From contig NC_030854.1 of NCBI RefSeq assembly GCF_000208745.1, positions 28,396,433 through 28,460,432 on the forward strand: 64,000 nucleotides of DNA, read 5' to 3'. The DNA is from Theobroma cacao (taxonomy: Eukaryota; Streptophyta; Magnoliopsida; Malvales; Malvaceae). The notes beneath the pieces are model-generated. The model made no database searches. It worked only from the letters and a program-made list of their open reading frames with translations, and was not told where the DNA came from. The position numbers and the translations under genes are program-made. Positions 37,136-48,239 of this stretch are shown here, one piece after another (within the stretch, counting starts at the first letter, position 1; each line of letters opens with the position of its first letter).

Positions 37136-37330
37136 CAAGACTATTTGTTATTGTTTTTATCCATTGTTGGAAACTATTAATGATTTGCTGTTATTTGTTG
37201 AAGATTATTTGTTATTGTTTTTATCCATTGTTGAATATTGTTAATGATTTGTTGTTATTTGCTCAAGACTATTTATTGTTGTTTTTATCTATGTTTTTAA
37301 TTATTTGTTGTTGTTTTTATGAGTATCTAT
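37136..37330 (+). repeat. Minisatellite of about 64 bp, 2.5-3 copies, inside the hAT element
   Basis: Units start at AAGACTATTTG (37136), AAGATTATTTG (37201) and AAGACTATTTA (37265) and share TTATTGTTTTTATCCATTGTTG and AATGATTTGNTGTTATTTG. The period is 64-65 bases; the last unit is partial. Confidence 0.8.
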
Positions 37331-37796
37331 CTTGTTTAGTATAATTTTTTATTATCATTTTTAATTTTTGGTAGTTTTGATTTATAAAAAAAATATAGCA
37401 TAAATAAATATATATAAACAAAAAAATAAAAAAATTTCCAAGTTCAGTTTTAAAAAACCGAACCAAACTAACTGAATTAGTTCAGTTTTAGTTAGTTCGG
37501 TTATTTGTAAAATTCGATTCGATTTTAGTTATTTTTAAATATGAATTCAGTTATTAGATATCAAAAACCAAACTAACCAAAATATTTGCACACCCCTAGT
37601 CCTATATAGTTTTGCTACAATACTATCAAAATAAGACAACTTTTGTACACATCCATTAAATAATGAAATTTGATCGAATACTTTTAAAAAAATAAATAAA
37701 TGGATAAAAGAATAAAAAGAGAAAAAGAAGAGACAGAAAAAAATGTAAAGAAACCTAAGAATTAGAATAAAGTTTATATATATATATATATATATA

Positions 37797-37875
37797 ATTA
37801 GGAGAAGGGAGATTCAAACCCTATTTTTTAAGTAAAGAGATCACGCACCAACAATGAGCTAAATACTCAAGTGTA
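37797..37875 (-). mobile_element. Second tRNA-derived SINE-like fragment
   Basis: On the minus strand a TAGCTCATTGTTGGTGCG A-box-like sequence (37861-37844) is followed by GGTTTGAATCTCCC (37820-37807), a good B box. The 3' side runs into a TA repeat rather than poly(A). No target duplication identified; its full extent is unclear. Confidence 0.45.
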
Positions 37876-38860
37876 AGAATTAAGATAAAATTAAACAGCG
37901 TCATTTTATTATTATTAAATAAAAAATTATTTTGAAGAGAATTAAAATATATTTAATAATTAAAACATTAAAAATTTTGAGGGAATCATGATGCCAATAA
38001 ATATACTATCTTTCATCATTGATTAAAAATATATAATAAACAAAATATTTTAAAAATTTTGGGAGCCTTAACTACCTCCACCCCTGAACAAAAGGGTCGT
38101 CCATCTCCATTTCTAGGTGAAGCCTGTTTTCCAGCAGCAATACGTTTGAAGCCTCAAAAAGACATGTTAGCATGTGTTACACATGGAAGTATAAATAAAT
38201 AATGAACGGGTTGGGCCAAACATTGTACAAATTAAATATGTCGCAGATGCATTTGCAGTTGATAATATTATTATTCAACCCATTTACGACCCGTCCATTT
38301 GACACCTTTGACATGTAAAGTTTGGCTTGTTTCCGTTACTTTTCAATACCATTATGTCCTTTACTTTGACCAAATTTCAGGGATTTTTAATTTATATTTT
38401 ACCCAAAAAGTAATAAAGGAGAGAAATAAACAACACTTTGCTTATTTTTTCCATCTATATATTTATGAATTAATGTCAAATAAAAAAAAACAGAAAATGA
38501 GCACAGTCATTGTCTAACTTTCTCACATATAAGGTATTGAATTTGACTGAAAGCAAGCTATCACAAAGAAGAAGCAAAAAAGAATTCCATGGCCTACCCT
38601 ATGGCACTTAAAATTCTCATAGTTCTCCATACGAGCTTGATGTTCATAAGTAGTTGAATACACAAAAACATGTTCAAGCTCTTCAAGGCACGATTCATGA
38701 GTGAAACTCATTTGAATTTGTATGTTTTAGTTACATTCATTTGTTTACAAGCTTGTTCTGGATTCTGCAGAAAGGAAGTGGTGGGCTTAATTTGTTTGAC
38801 ATGCCATGAAGGCTTGTGTTTTTGTACAGGGCCTTTTCTGAGATGAACTTTGGAGATGGT
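37876..38860. other. Spacer and 3' region of MYB-CC copy 3
   Basis: AT-rich DNA with a fragment resembling the end of the 188-bp TIR element near 38060-38085. The last few hundred bases are the likely 3' UTR of copy 3. A 62-codon minus-strand frame at 38523-38711 has no recognisable motif and is not called as a gene. Confidence 0.4.
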
Positions 38861-41624
38861 CTAACTTATCTTGGATGGGAAGTGAGCATTTCCTGAATTT
38901 TCTGCAATAGAGACCTCCACGTCTTCGAGGCTAAATGATGGATCATGATCAAAGGGTGTGATGTCCAAATCTTGTTTTTTTAGGAGGCTTTCGTTTGTTT
39001 TTTGTTGCTGATCAATCATCATCTTCAGCTGCCTTCCTTGTTCTTCAATTCGCAACTGTAAATTTCGCTGAATCTGAGCAAGGAAAAAAAATGGAAAAAT
39101 TAGTCAATGACAAATATTTGTTGCTTATGAATTAAGCTGGTCTAGTAGGAATTAAGTCAGAACCCTTGCTATGGTTTTGTTAATTGAATTTTTAACACAA
39201 GTATTTAATTTAAAATCAATTAAAAAAATAGGATGAATTGATCTTTATATTATTTTTATGCACATGATACCTTTAACTTAATTGATGTGAAATTTCTTTA
39301 TTACCATTCTAATACCCTCTTTAAATGTAGAGACAACAGATTTATCACGTAATAACTTATCATAGAGAAAACAACAACAAAAGTGTTAACGTTTGCTCCG
39401 GTACAAGTATCTCACATTTGTAAAATTGGAGATATACGGGATGGACATATAAATATAAAAAGTATTTCCCTATCTATTATCCAATTGGTTTAAATTGGAT
39501 TTCAATCTAAAATTTAATATGGTATTAGAGTAGGTGTTGCCCTCGTTGTTATCCTTTCTGTCATTCATGTCATGTGATAAATTCGTAATTTACACATGTG
39601 AGAGGGAGTATTAGAGTTTGGTAAATTGGATTGAATGTCCGTTCTAAAAGTTCAACACTTGGCTGTTTTTATATAAGTTAATGCGTACCGGACAGACAGA
39701 AACAAGGCAAGATTAATGAAAATGAGATAAAATCAAAGATTATTCCCGTACCTCTAATTGTTCATGAAGACGCCTCTGCACATCTAACTGAAGTTGCAAT
39801 GCCTCTGTGAGGTGCAACCCACTGCAAGACAGATTGAAAATTTTGATTAAATTGCAGTGTAAAATTAACGGAACAGCAAAACAATTTCGGTAGTGAATTA
39901 TTTCAAAAATGAAAATATATTCCGGTAGAATAAGATGGATGCATTAAAAAGTTTACGTTTTGACATCCAATTGAGTTACATCACTTGTACTACTTCTTTT
40001 ATCTGATTTGCCTGCAACAAGAACAGATATTGATGAGATGAGATGAGATTGTTTGTGGACGAACTTCGGGCGAGCTCATATAATTATCCAAAGCAAAAAT
40101 TGCTGGCCTGTGAACATTGCATGCCTTCCCTAAGAAACAATCAACAAAGAATAGCAAAAAATTCTCCTGATTGGCTACAGTAATTAATATCCATATATCA
40201 GATTCTCTGAAGTTGTATGCAATAAGGACGAATAAGCCAAGCAAAATTTATATTTGCAGAGCTTGCCTAATAGTTGCAGCTAGGAAGCAGAGGAATTAAT
40301 CAGTAATCTCACTTGTTGTCTAGCAAAGAAGAAGAAAAGAGGAGCAGTCATTGCAGCAACTATCAAGGTATACCTTCAGCAGAGTCTGGCATGTATTTTG
40401 CGATACGATATTTCTACAAGACAGAAATCAGAAGGAAACAAATTTGGATATTAGCATTTTGCCACAAGAAATATAACCAACAGACGAAAAACTTAAAATT
40501 GCATTAATACCTGCAAATGGCTTTTGACATGAAAGATGGTCAATCCTTCTGTATCCATCAGTTTGAGAATTGCCTTTGGGGTTGCCTCTGTTTGATCAAA
40601 GTAATAACTAACTAAAATGCTTGCAGAATGGTTTCTCAAGCTTTGATAAAGTTAAAATCATACAATTACTTACTCTCAGCGCCCCCAAGGCGTTTGACAC
40701 ACTCCACAAACTTGTCATGAAGATCCTGTGTCCACCTTATTCTGGTTTTACTAGCAAGTGCTGCCCCTGTCGAAACAGAGTTACCAGAAGAAACAGAAAA
40801 GGTTCCAGAAGAACAATTTGAAGACTGCTTCCCTTGCTGAAAGATGCTTAGCTGTGCAAGCGGAGAACTATATGAATTGCAGTAAGCCTGCGCGGCAACA
40901 GCCAGCCACAATTAACACAACTTTTTCGACAAAGAGTAACATTAGAATACATATGAAAATAACAAGAAAGTTAATTTCAGCTACAAAAAGAGAGAACCAA
41001 AAAAAAAAAAAAGAAACTTACTCTTTGATCCTGATTTCCTCGGAAAGGAACCGAATAGTGACTCCCAACAGTGACAACATTGTTTCCAAGAAAGTTACTT
41101 TGATCATGAGGGGAAACCTGGCTCCCTAGTGAATTGCAGCATGGAATCTTATAGGACTTTTCAGAGGACTTCTGGTATTGATTGCAATAAATTTGGGACT
41201 TCACTAGTGACTCAAATGTATTTCTCAGTTCATAGTTGGTTTCATCTTGAGCAACTGATTCAATGGAAAAGTTATCCCCTGAAGCATGAAATGAAGGTAA
41301 ATGAGAATTGCAGCTCTTGTTGTATTGGGAGGTGTAAGAAGATCTATCCCCTTGACACCCGTATTCGGAAAACCCCATGCATCTTTCAGTTGCATAAAAA
41401 GCAGATGCTGGGGACAGAAAACCACTCATAATTGTATTGGATGTTTTAGCAGCTCCTGGGTTTTCCTGCTGTGACCCTTCCTCCATGGCAGGTGCCTGAA
41501 TCCGGATTCCCATGTTCCAAGGCTCTTGAAATCCATCATGATTAACATATTCAAAATTGCAGACGCTACTGAATCCAAGGTTCTGCTCTAAATGTTCTTG
41601 GCAATCAATCTTCCGACTATTCAT
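38861..41624 (-). CDS. MYB-CC (PHR1-like) transcription factor, copy 3, intact
   Basis: Seven exons: 41624-41022, 40887-40674, 40587-40511, 40413-40374, 40011-39957, 39821-39752, 39073-38861. They sum to 1272 nt (423 aa) with GT-AG junctions throughout. Exon 1 encodes a 201-residue Ser/Asn/Gln-rich N-terminal region, probably regulatory, without a domain I know. The MYB/GARP repeat starts at KTRIRW (Trp 253) and runs through DLHDKFVECVKRLGGAEKATP to HVKSHLQKYR (about 293-301). The MYB-CC coiled coil follows at about 331-380, with LHEQLE at 348-353 and IQRNLQLRIEEQGRQLKMMI after it. The acidic tail includes LEDVEVSIAENSGN. By family it is a nuclear, dimeric, sequence-specific regulator, possibly in phosphate signalling. 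Its introns align well with the pseudogene at 24259-26878. It is the longest and best-preserved member of the array. Confidence 0.93.
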
Positions 41625-44600
41625 TTACAAACGAAGTAATCTACAATCCTAACAAGAACAGCTAGCAGATATGCAAACTTCTGAATTTGCTGTTCAATTT
41701 TCTTGGCTAGCATCAGAAGGAGTATCTAATTTTCATTCTATTTTGAATCACTTAAAAGATTAAAAGCCACGCAGAATACGCGCAAAGATCAAAGAAAAGG
41801 AGATGCAGATAAGATGGAGAACCATGGCAGTGTTGAATTCAGATGTATGGTAGAAAAATTCTGATTTTTATTCCTCAAGACTTGAGGTTTAAGATATGAA
41901 TATAAATATAAAAAGTAGTATATGCAAAAGTCTTTAATTATTCCTAAAATGGATAGGAATGAACATTGATCTATTGGCACGACCAAAGCCCACCCCCCAA
42001 AAGAAAAGAAAAAAAAAAACCCCCCATTTCCAGAATAATAAAATAAATTAATAACATTTTTGTCCTCGTTTGAAAAACTCATTGACAATGTAAAATATGA
42101 TTCAATCTTTCCGTCACCAAAAGAACAAATGAGACAAAAGCCAAAGAAAACAGGTCTTAAAAGATCGAAGGGAACATCAAAGAACTATGGGTTTCAAAAA
42201 AAGGCATCTATGGCCTAATAAATAAGATACTTGGCATAAATTCAAAATTAGCAGACCCGTAATTATTCCTGCCATGGATACCATGGAAATCCCTTCAGCC
42301 ACCCAAAAAGATTATGCAAAATAAAATAGTAGAACAACATATTTCTTTTCTCTTCAAAGAGCATTATTCTTCTCCCTTCCCACAACATTTGCATCTTGCA
42401 AAGTGGGGTATCTCGAAATTACCAGAAAAAGGTTCATGGAGTACTATCATACTTATATCTTATATCTAAAAGCACATTGGATTCGCACCGTAAGATTCGG
42501 AGAAACACGTTCAAAAAAAAAAAAAAAAACCAATGTGCTTATAAGATAAACTGATTTTCACAGAAGCAAAATTTTGATAATTGAAAGGCGATTAAGGCCT
42601 AAGCATATATCAAATCAATATTTAATTTCAAAGGTAAAAGGCAGGATTCTAGCCAGTAAATGTGGAAGATTAACCTAAACCTTATATAGGGTTGTACTCT
42701 ATATATATATCTGTATATGTATCTCCACTATATTAGGACAGAACTGTTCTATCTGATTACATGCTACCATCACTTCATAGAATCATTCTCAACATTTCAT
42801 GTTTCATGATTCACCAAAAGAGTAAAAAGGTAAACTAAGCACAATGTCATCTACCTCATACTTGACGTTGAAATTTTGTTGGATTGAGATATTTAGCATT
42901 TGAATTTTGGATTGTTGAATCAAGATATGTATAGAAAACAAAGAAAGAAGAAAAGGCACAACAAATCCCCTCAAATTTTTAAAGAATAAAAAAAAATGGA
43001 AATGGTAAACTTACCCAGTCGCCCCCCTTACATCCCAACAAGGAAAAAAAACAACAAAACGAAAATAAGAAAAGGATATAAGCTGGCAATTTTATTAGAG
43101 TGCATCCAAGGCAGCAAAGCACTATTAACGATAGATTAAATCATCATTTCTGCATGGGAAGCCCCGTACAACTCATCCTGCTATATTCCGGATTAGGATG
43201 GAATTATTAATAGTACTTAATAAATAGTAACAATCATTAGCACTATATATATTATATTAATTAATTACTCTGCTTATTTAATTTTTTTTTATTTTTTTAA
43301 TTTTTCTTGTGCTTTCCTGCACGTCATTATCAGAAGACGTGCTTAAAATCAAATGCGTTCAGGCTTCAAGATCTGACGGCAAAAAGCTCGATTCCTCGGT
43401 TAATTTTTAGTTTCCTGTTGATGACAAAAGAATAACTATACCCGCACTAGACATGACAATCTAACCAAAAAGTGCACAAACTTTGCCCATATGAATCGAA
43501 AGTGATTAAATTTATAGGATAAAATTGAGAGGAGGCCACTTCTCATTACGCAGATTAAAATTACATATACAATAGAAAAAAGTAAAAAAAAAATTGTGTA
43601 AATAGTTTCTTTGCTTATTTGCAATTTATACATGGGATGTGAAAAGGCCAAAAAAGGACAAAAATGAAGAACAAGTATGTTTCCATGTTGACAATTACAA
43701 TTCAAATTTCTTTGGAGTAGTGTACACCGTTTGATGGAGACAAGGATTAAGACAAAGGGAACAGTAGGCGAGGCCACTTGAGAGTTAAGAACCATGTTCC
43801 ATGTCTTAATCAGATGCGAATTCAAAGGGATTGAAAAGCTTCAACACTTTTTGAGGATCTTTGTGAATGTAGGTACCGTATGCCTGGATAATATTGTTCT
43901 CTTCCTCCTTTCTAGTACATGGCCTCCTCAACCTTCCACGTATAGAAATTAGTACCATAATTTTAAGTTGTACTTTCAACTTTTTCCACTTTAAAAAAAT
44001 AAAACAAAACTTGTACTATCATATTGACCTAATATTTTGGAAGGACAAAAAATGTAAAAAATCCCTTGTTAACTGGGGCAGTGTTAGAACCATAAACAAA
44101 TTCATTAGCTGATTACTATTTTAATATGTTGACACTACAATTAGGTACGTGGAAAACCAGAGAACCAGTTCATTTCAATTTTTTTTTAATTGTCTCATAA
44201 ATAATTATTTTTATATTTAATTAAATAATTCAATTATTATATTTAAATTTTAAAGCACCCTTAACCACCTTCCTTCTTTTCTACCGTATCTGTGCCGTTG
44301 GGCGAAGGAAGCGCAGGGCGAGATAAACAGTATTTGGGTCTTTGAATGAACCGGAAATCGTTTTAGCAGGCCTTTGTTGATTTGGCGTACCAAATTTGCT
44401 CCCAACGCCGAATGAGAACGCATCTTGGCCAGTTGTATATATGCGATCCTATGGCCATTTGTAGCTTGGCCATATACATTGTCTAATTTGTTATCTACTT
44501 TTATAAGCTTTTTGAAAGTCGTTTTGTGATTTGTATATATGCAAAACCTTTTTTTTTTCTGATAAAGTAATTAACATGAGAGAACTTCATAATTTTAATT

Positions 44601-46385
44601 ACTAAGAAGTACCTTTTTCCTTTGGAAAGGCTGTCTAGCAAAGATTTCCATAAAAATAATAAAAAAAATCCTACCAATATATCTAAGCCAGCCACTCAGT
44701 ATCATATTCATATTCAATTTCTAGTTCTCCTTTTGTTTCTTTTTCCCTTTTCAGATAAGGTAATTGTTCTCTTTTACTTCTGAAAGGGGCCCTGTAATTA
44801 GCTAGTTCTTTTCATTGTTTGGTCTAATGCTAAGCAACAAAATGGAGGTTAATCCAAATTAATATTTATTCCTCGTCTCAAATATATTCATTTTTATTAC
44901 TTGAACTATATATACAAGTCAAGGAAAAAACTGTAGTTTTAATGTCATTTTCTTAAGGGGCTTAGCTAGCTAGATGAAAAATGACAAGGATTCGATGCTC
45001 TCAAATCGTCATCACATGTATCACTCAAACAAAATAAAAAAGATTGTTCAAAATTATTAGGTAATAAACAGATAAGCATTAGATGAAAAATTAAATAAAA
45101 CCTATCGAAAGAAGAAGACAAGAGTGAAGTATTAAAGCAACATTGTACCTGAAAAGGATATAAACAAAAAGGGCATTGTTTCTTCTTGCTTTTATCTTAG
45201 TTGGACGTTAGCTAAGGAAATTGCCCCTTAAAGCTCCGGAGGGACGTTATGCCAATTTAGCCCGCCCCATGAGTTGACCACCCTTTCTTTTCACTTGTTT
45301 CGATGCTTCCCTTCCATATATATATATATATATTCTCATTTTCCCTTGCAGATGGCTTGGCAACAATCTTCCCTAGTCCCATTCACGAATTTTGGCCGGA
45401 AGACTCCTTGTCCAAATTCCAATCATTCCTGACCATGTAATTCATGGCTTGTTTTAATTTAGCCCTTCGTGTAGGGCCAATTATTGTGGAATTTTTTTAT
45501 AATAATAAATAGTCATATCCAATAAATTTAAGAATTGAAGGGGTTATTTATTTTAAGAGTAAATTTTATCTCTCGTTATGAACTTCTCATAATCCAAAGT
45601 ACAATATCTATTCAATCTTTTACCTCTATACGAATACGAATGTGAGATTCAAATTTGGAATATCATTATATATAATATATAATAATTTTTTTTGTTTATC
45701 ATCAATTAATTTTAAATTAAATATTTTATAATAAAATTCACATAGTAAAAATGTAGTTTCACCTTATTAATTTAAAAAAAAAAAAAACCTTCGCCTTATT
45801 AATCAGGTGATTTTTACAAGGTAGGTTTGTCATAGTTAGTTCTAAGGTCCTTCCCATACGATAACAGCATGCTCTCTCTAACTCGGAAGTATACAATAAA
45901 TTTGTTATCCTTACATATTATTATTACGAGGAGTGCCGAAGTTGTGATATATAAATATGAAGTAACTAGTTAATTAAATTTAAATACTCTAGATCTTTTA
46001 ATATAACATAAGTATCTTCAATTATTATCAATTTAAAATGACAATCTCATAATAAATTAAATTTGACAACATTTGCTCATGATGTAAACTTTTTTCTATA
46101 AATCAAGTATCAATTCCTTTTTTTTTTTATAAGAAAAACGGATTTAAACTAAGATTTTTAAGTAATTGCGTTTAGTATGTAGATGCATGCCAAGTGACAA
46201 CATATCTTAAGATAGACATGATCATTTATCCAAAAAGGAGAAAAAAAAAAGAGGAAGAAAAAACTCAACCTAAAAAAATATAAACTATTATGCAACGATT
46301 CAAGAATACATTCCGATATCTAACATAGTAAACTCTTACAAACGTAACTATAACCATAGTCAAATACCTTGTGTAAATAATTTAA
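41625..46385. other. Leader, promoter and gene-free DNA right of MYB-CC copy 3
   Basis: 41625 to about 42500 is the probable 5' leader and promoter of copy 3 and contains the hairpin at 42460-42549. The remaining 4 kb is AT-rich with short frames only and no motif I can assign. No copy of duplication block A was found here. Confidence 0.4.
42460..42549. repeat. Short inverted repeat (hairpin) around an A17 run
   Basis: Left arm TTATATCTAAAAGCACATTGG (42460-42480) and right arm CCAATGTGCTTATAAGATAA (42530-42549) are inverted copies with a perfect AGCACATTGG core and a few mismatches outside it. The loop contains about 32 unique bases and 17 A. It lies about 0.85 kb upstream of the MYB-CC copy 3 start codon. 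Confidence 0.7.
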
Positions 46386-46720
46386 GGGATTAAAGTCAAA
46401 TTTGTCATTATATGATGATTCAAGATTGAATTGTCATAGTATTTTGCTTTTCAAAAGAAAATTGTCATAGTATTTCAATTTTATTAAATTTTATCACTAT
46501 ACTTTCAAGTTCATTAATTTTAAGACAAAAAGTAATCGAATTAAAATATTTCACTTGATATTCTATTAATGTAAGTGTCACATTTTCATCAATTAGTTAC
46601 TCTTTGCTCAAAAATAAAAAATTGAAAGTATATTGACAAAATCTTTTAAAATTAAAATATAGCGGTAAAAATTCAATATTGACTCATAGAACAATATTTG
46701 GAAAATTTGGCCTTAATTCC
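46386..46720. mobile_element. MITE of about 335 bp with 21-bp terminal inverted repeats
   Basis: Left end GGGATTAAAGTCAAATTTGTC (46386-46406) and right end GGAAAATTTGGCCTTAATTCC (46700-46720) are inverted copies, about 16 of 21 positions matching. Inside there is a small internal duplication (ATTGTCATAGTATTT twice near 46430-46475) and no coding. Flanks AATTTAA and TATTTAA could be a weak target duplication. Superfamily not assigned. Confidence 0.6.
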
Positions 46721-47780
46721 ATATTTAAACATTAAAATGGAGGTGTCCGGAATGAAAACTCTAATCACAGGGACAAATCCACATGAAGGTGATGATAGCA
46801 AGAGAAATCTCCCTCATCACTAAAATTTTAAAAAATGAATTATGTAACCAAAATGGAGAAAGTAATAATTTTAATTAGAGAGGTACCCAAATCTGAAATG
46901 ATCCTAATCCGAAAAAATTCATATTAGAAATTATTTGAACTCAAGACTAATCCAATTCAAATCCGCAATAACTCAAACTTAATACTAAAATGGTCGAATT
47001 TGTCACATTTATTCTAACTATGTTCTTCTTACAAATGCATTCTATTTTCAATAGATACTCTCTAAAAGTTCCTAAATTCAATAAAATGCAATTGAATTCA
47101 TATTAACCATTTAAGGTTTAGCTTACACTAATTATAATATGTAAAGGGGTTCTAGGGATAGGAAGTGGAAGCATTGCAAACAAGTAAGTAACGTACCGAA
47201 GACGGTGGAGAAAAAGATCGGAGCAACTCCTTAAGTACTGAATGTCATGGTAAGTGGAAGATAACAAGAAGAGAATAGGTAAACAATACGTAAGAGGGCT
47301 AGAAAAAGAAACTCTGAGTGAGAGTAAGGTAGTTTCGAAAAGTGAAACTCACCCAATGAATTATGAAGGCTTTATGTATAGTGCCAAAAGTAATGGTTAC
47401 AAGAAAAAGCTTTAATGCACGTAATAAATGATATTATTAAGGAGAGTTTTAATGTTAGGTAACCGTTATTGAAAGTTAATATCGAGTAACGGTTAGAAAC
47501 CCATTATGTGACTGTTGAAGTAATTAGATGTAATAAAACTTATTTTCAAGTAGAAGCTAACAAAGAAAACCTATACGTGAATAGGTACAAAAGAAGAAGT
47601 TATACGTGAACAAGTAGAAGGGAACAAGGTAAAAGAGGGAAACACTTATACTTCAGGAAAAAGTTAAAAAAGATATCTCTTAACTACCTCCACATCCGAG
47701 CCACCAAGCCAAACTCTCCGAAACATCCCAAGATAAAAGTAACTCATGAACCCTGTCACTTATTCTGGATTACTTTTACT
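46721..47780. other. Unassigned DNA between MITE and minisatellite
   Basis: About 1 kb, less AT-rich from about 47140 onward and purine-rich on the plus strand. It might be part of an old LTR, but I could not find a partner copy or a boundary. Confidence 0.35.
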
Positions 47781-47955
47781 ATCATTTGTGTGAAGTGGTT
47801 ATTCTGTGCGAAGTAGTTGTTTTACTTGTATTAATTGTTCCACATGGAGTAGTGCTTCACCTATTCTAATTGTTTCATGTGAAGTAGTAATTCACTTTTT
47901 TTTAGTTGTTATGCGTGTAGTAGTGCTTCACTTGTAATGGTTATTCTCATTATTC
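47781..47955. repeat. 36-bp minisatellite, about 4.5 copies
   Basis: Units begin at about 47799, 47834, 47870 and 47905 (spacings 35-36), with partial units on both sides. They share the pattern TTGTT(C/T)(C/A)(A/T)(C/T)GTG(A/T)AGTAGT followed by a TTCACTT-like end. Unit divergence is moderate. Confidence 0.75.
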
Positions 47956-48239
47956 TTTGTATAATATTATGCTATAAAATAATTTTTTAGATAATAGGTA
48001 TTAACCAAAATCAAGTATCTACACACTAATTACAATATGTAATAAAATAATTTTAAAAAGTTTTATGTTTTTTGTACAAGTTTAGTATTTTGTTTATCTT
48101 TTATATATAGTCATACTTAAAATCTTGCTACATTAGAAGCATCCTATATGTTTCTTTTGATAGTTAAAATGAGAACCTTATTCCTTTTTTTTTTTTCTCT
48201 CTATCTTAATTTTTCCAAATTTTTTTATGATATTTAAGG

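Larger units (their letters stand above)
32451..37598 (+). mobile_element. hAT-superfamily DNA transposon, decayed transposase, intact ends
   Basis: Perfect 8-bp target duplications GTCCTATA flank it (32443-32450 and 37599-37606), the length expected for hAT. Ends are short inverted repeats: TAAGGGTTTCAAAT at the left and ATTTGCACACCCCTA at the right (reverse TAGGGGTGTGCAAAT). Both subterminal regions carry many copies of AGTTCGGTT/AACCGAAC motifs (about 32480-32640 and 37440-37570), probable transposase binding sites. The interior encodes a DAYSLEEPER/RICESLEEPER-like transposase in broken frames. Size is 5.1 kb. Confidence 0.88.

Noticed and set aside
38523..38711. 62-codon minus-strand frame downstream of MYB-CC copy 3
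   Set aside because: No motif and it lies in the probable 3' region; not called as a gene.
41129..41431. Plus-strand 100-codon frame
   Set aside because: Antisense to exon 1 of MYB-CC copy 3, whose minus-strand exon model is well supported.
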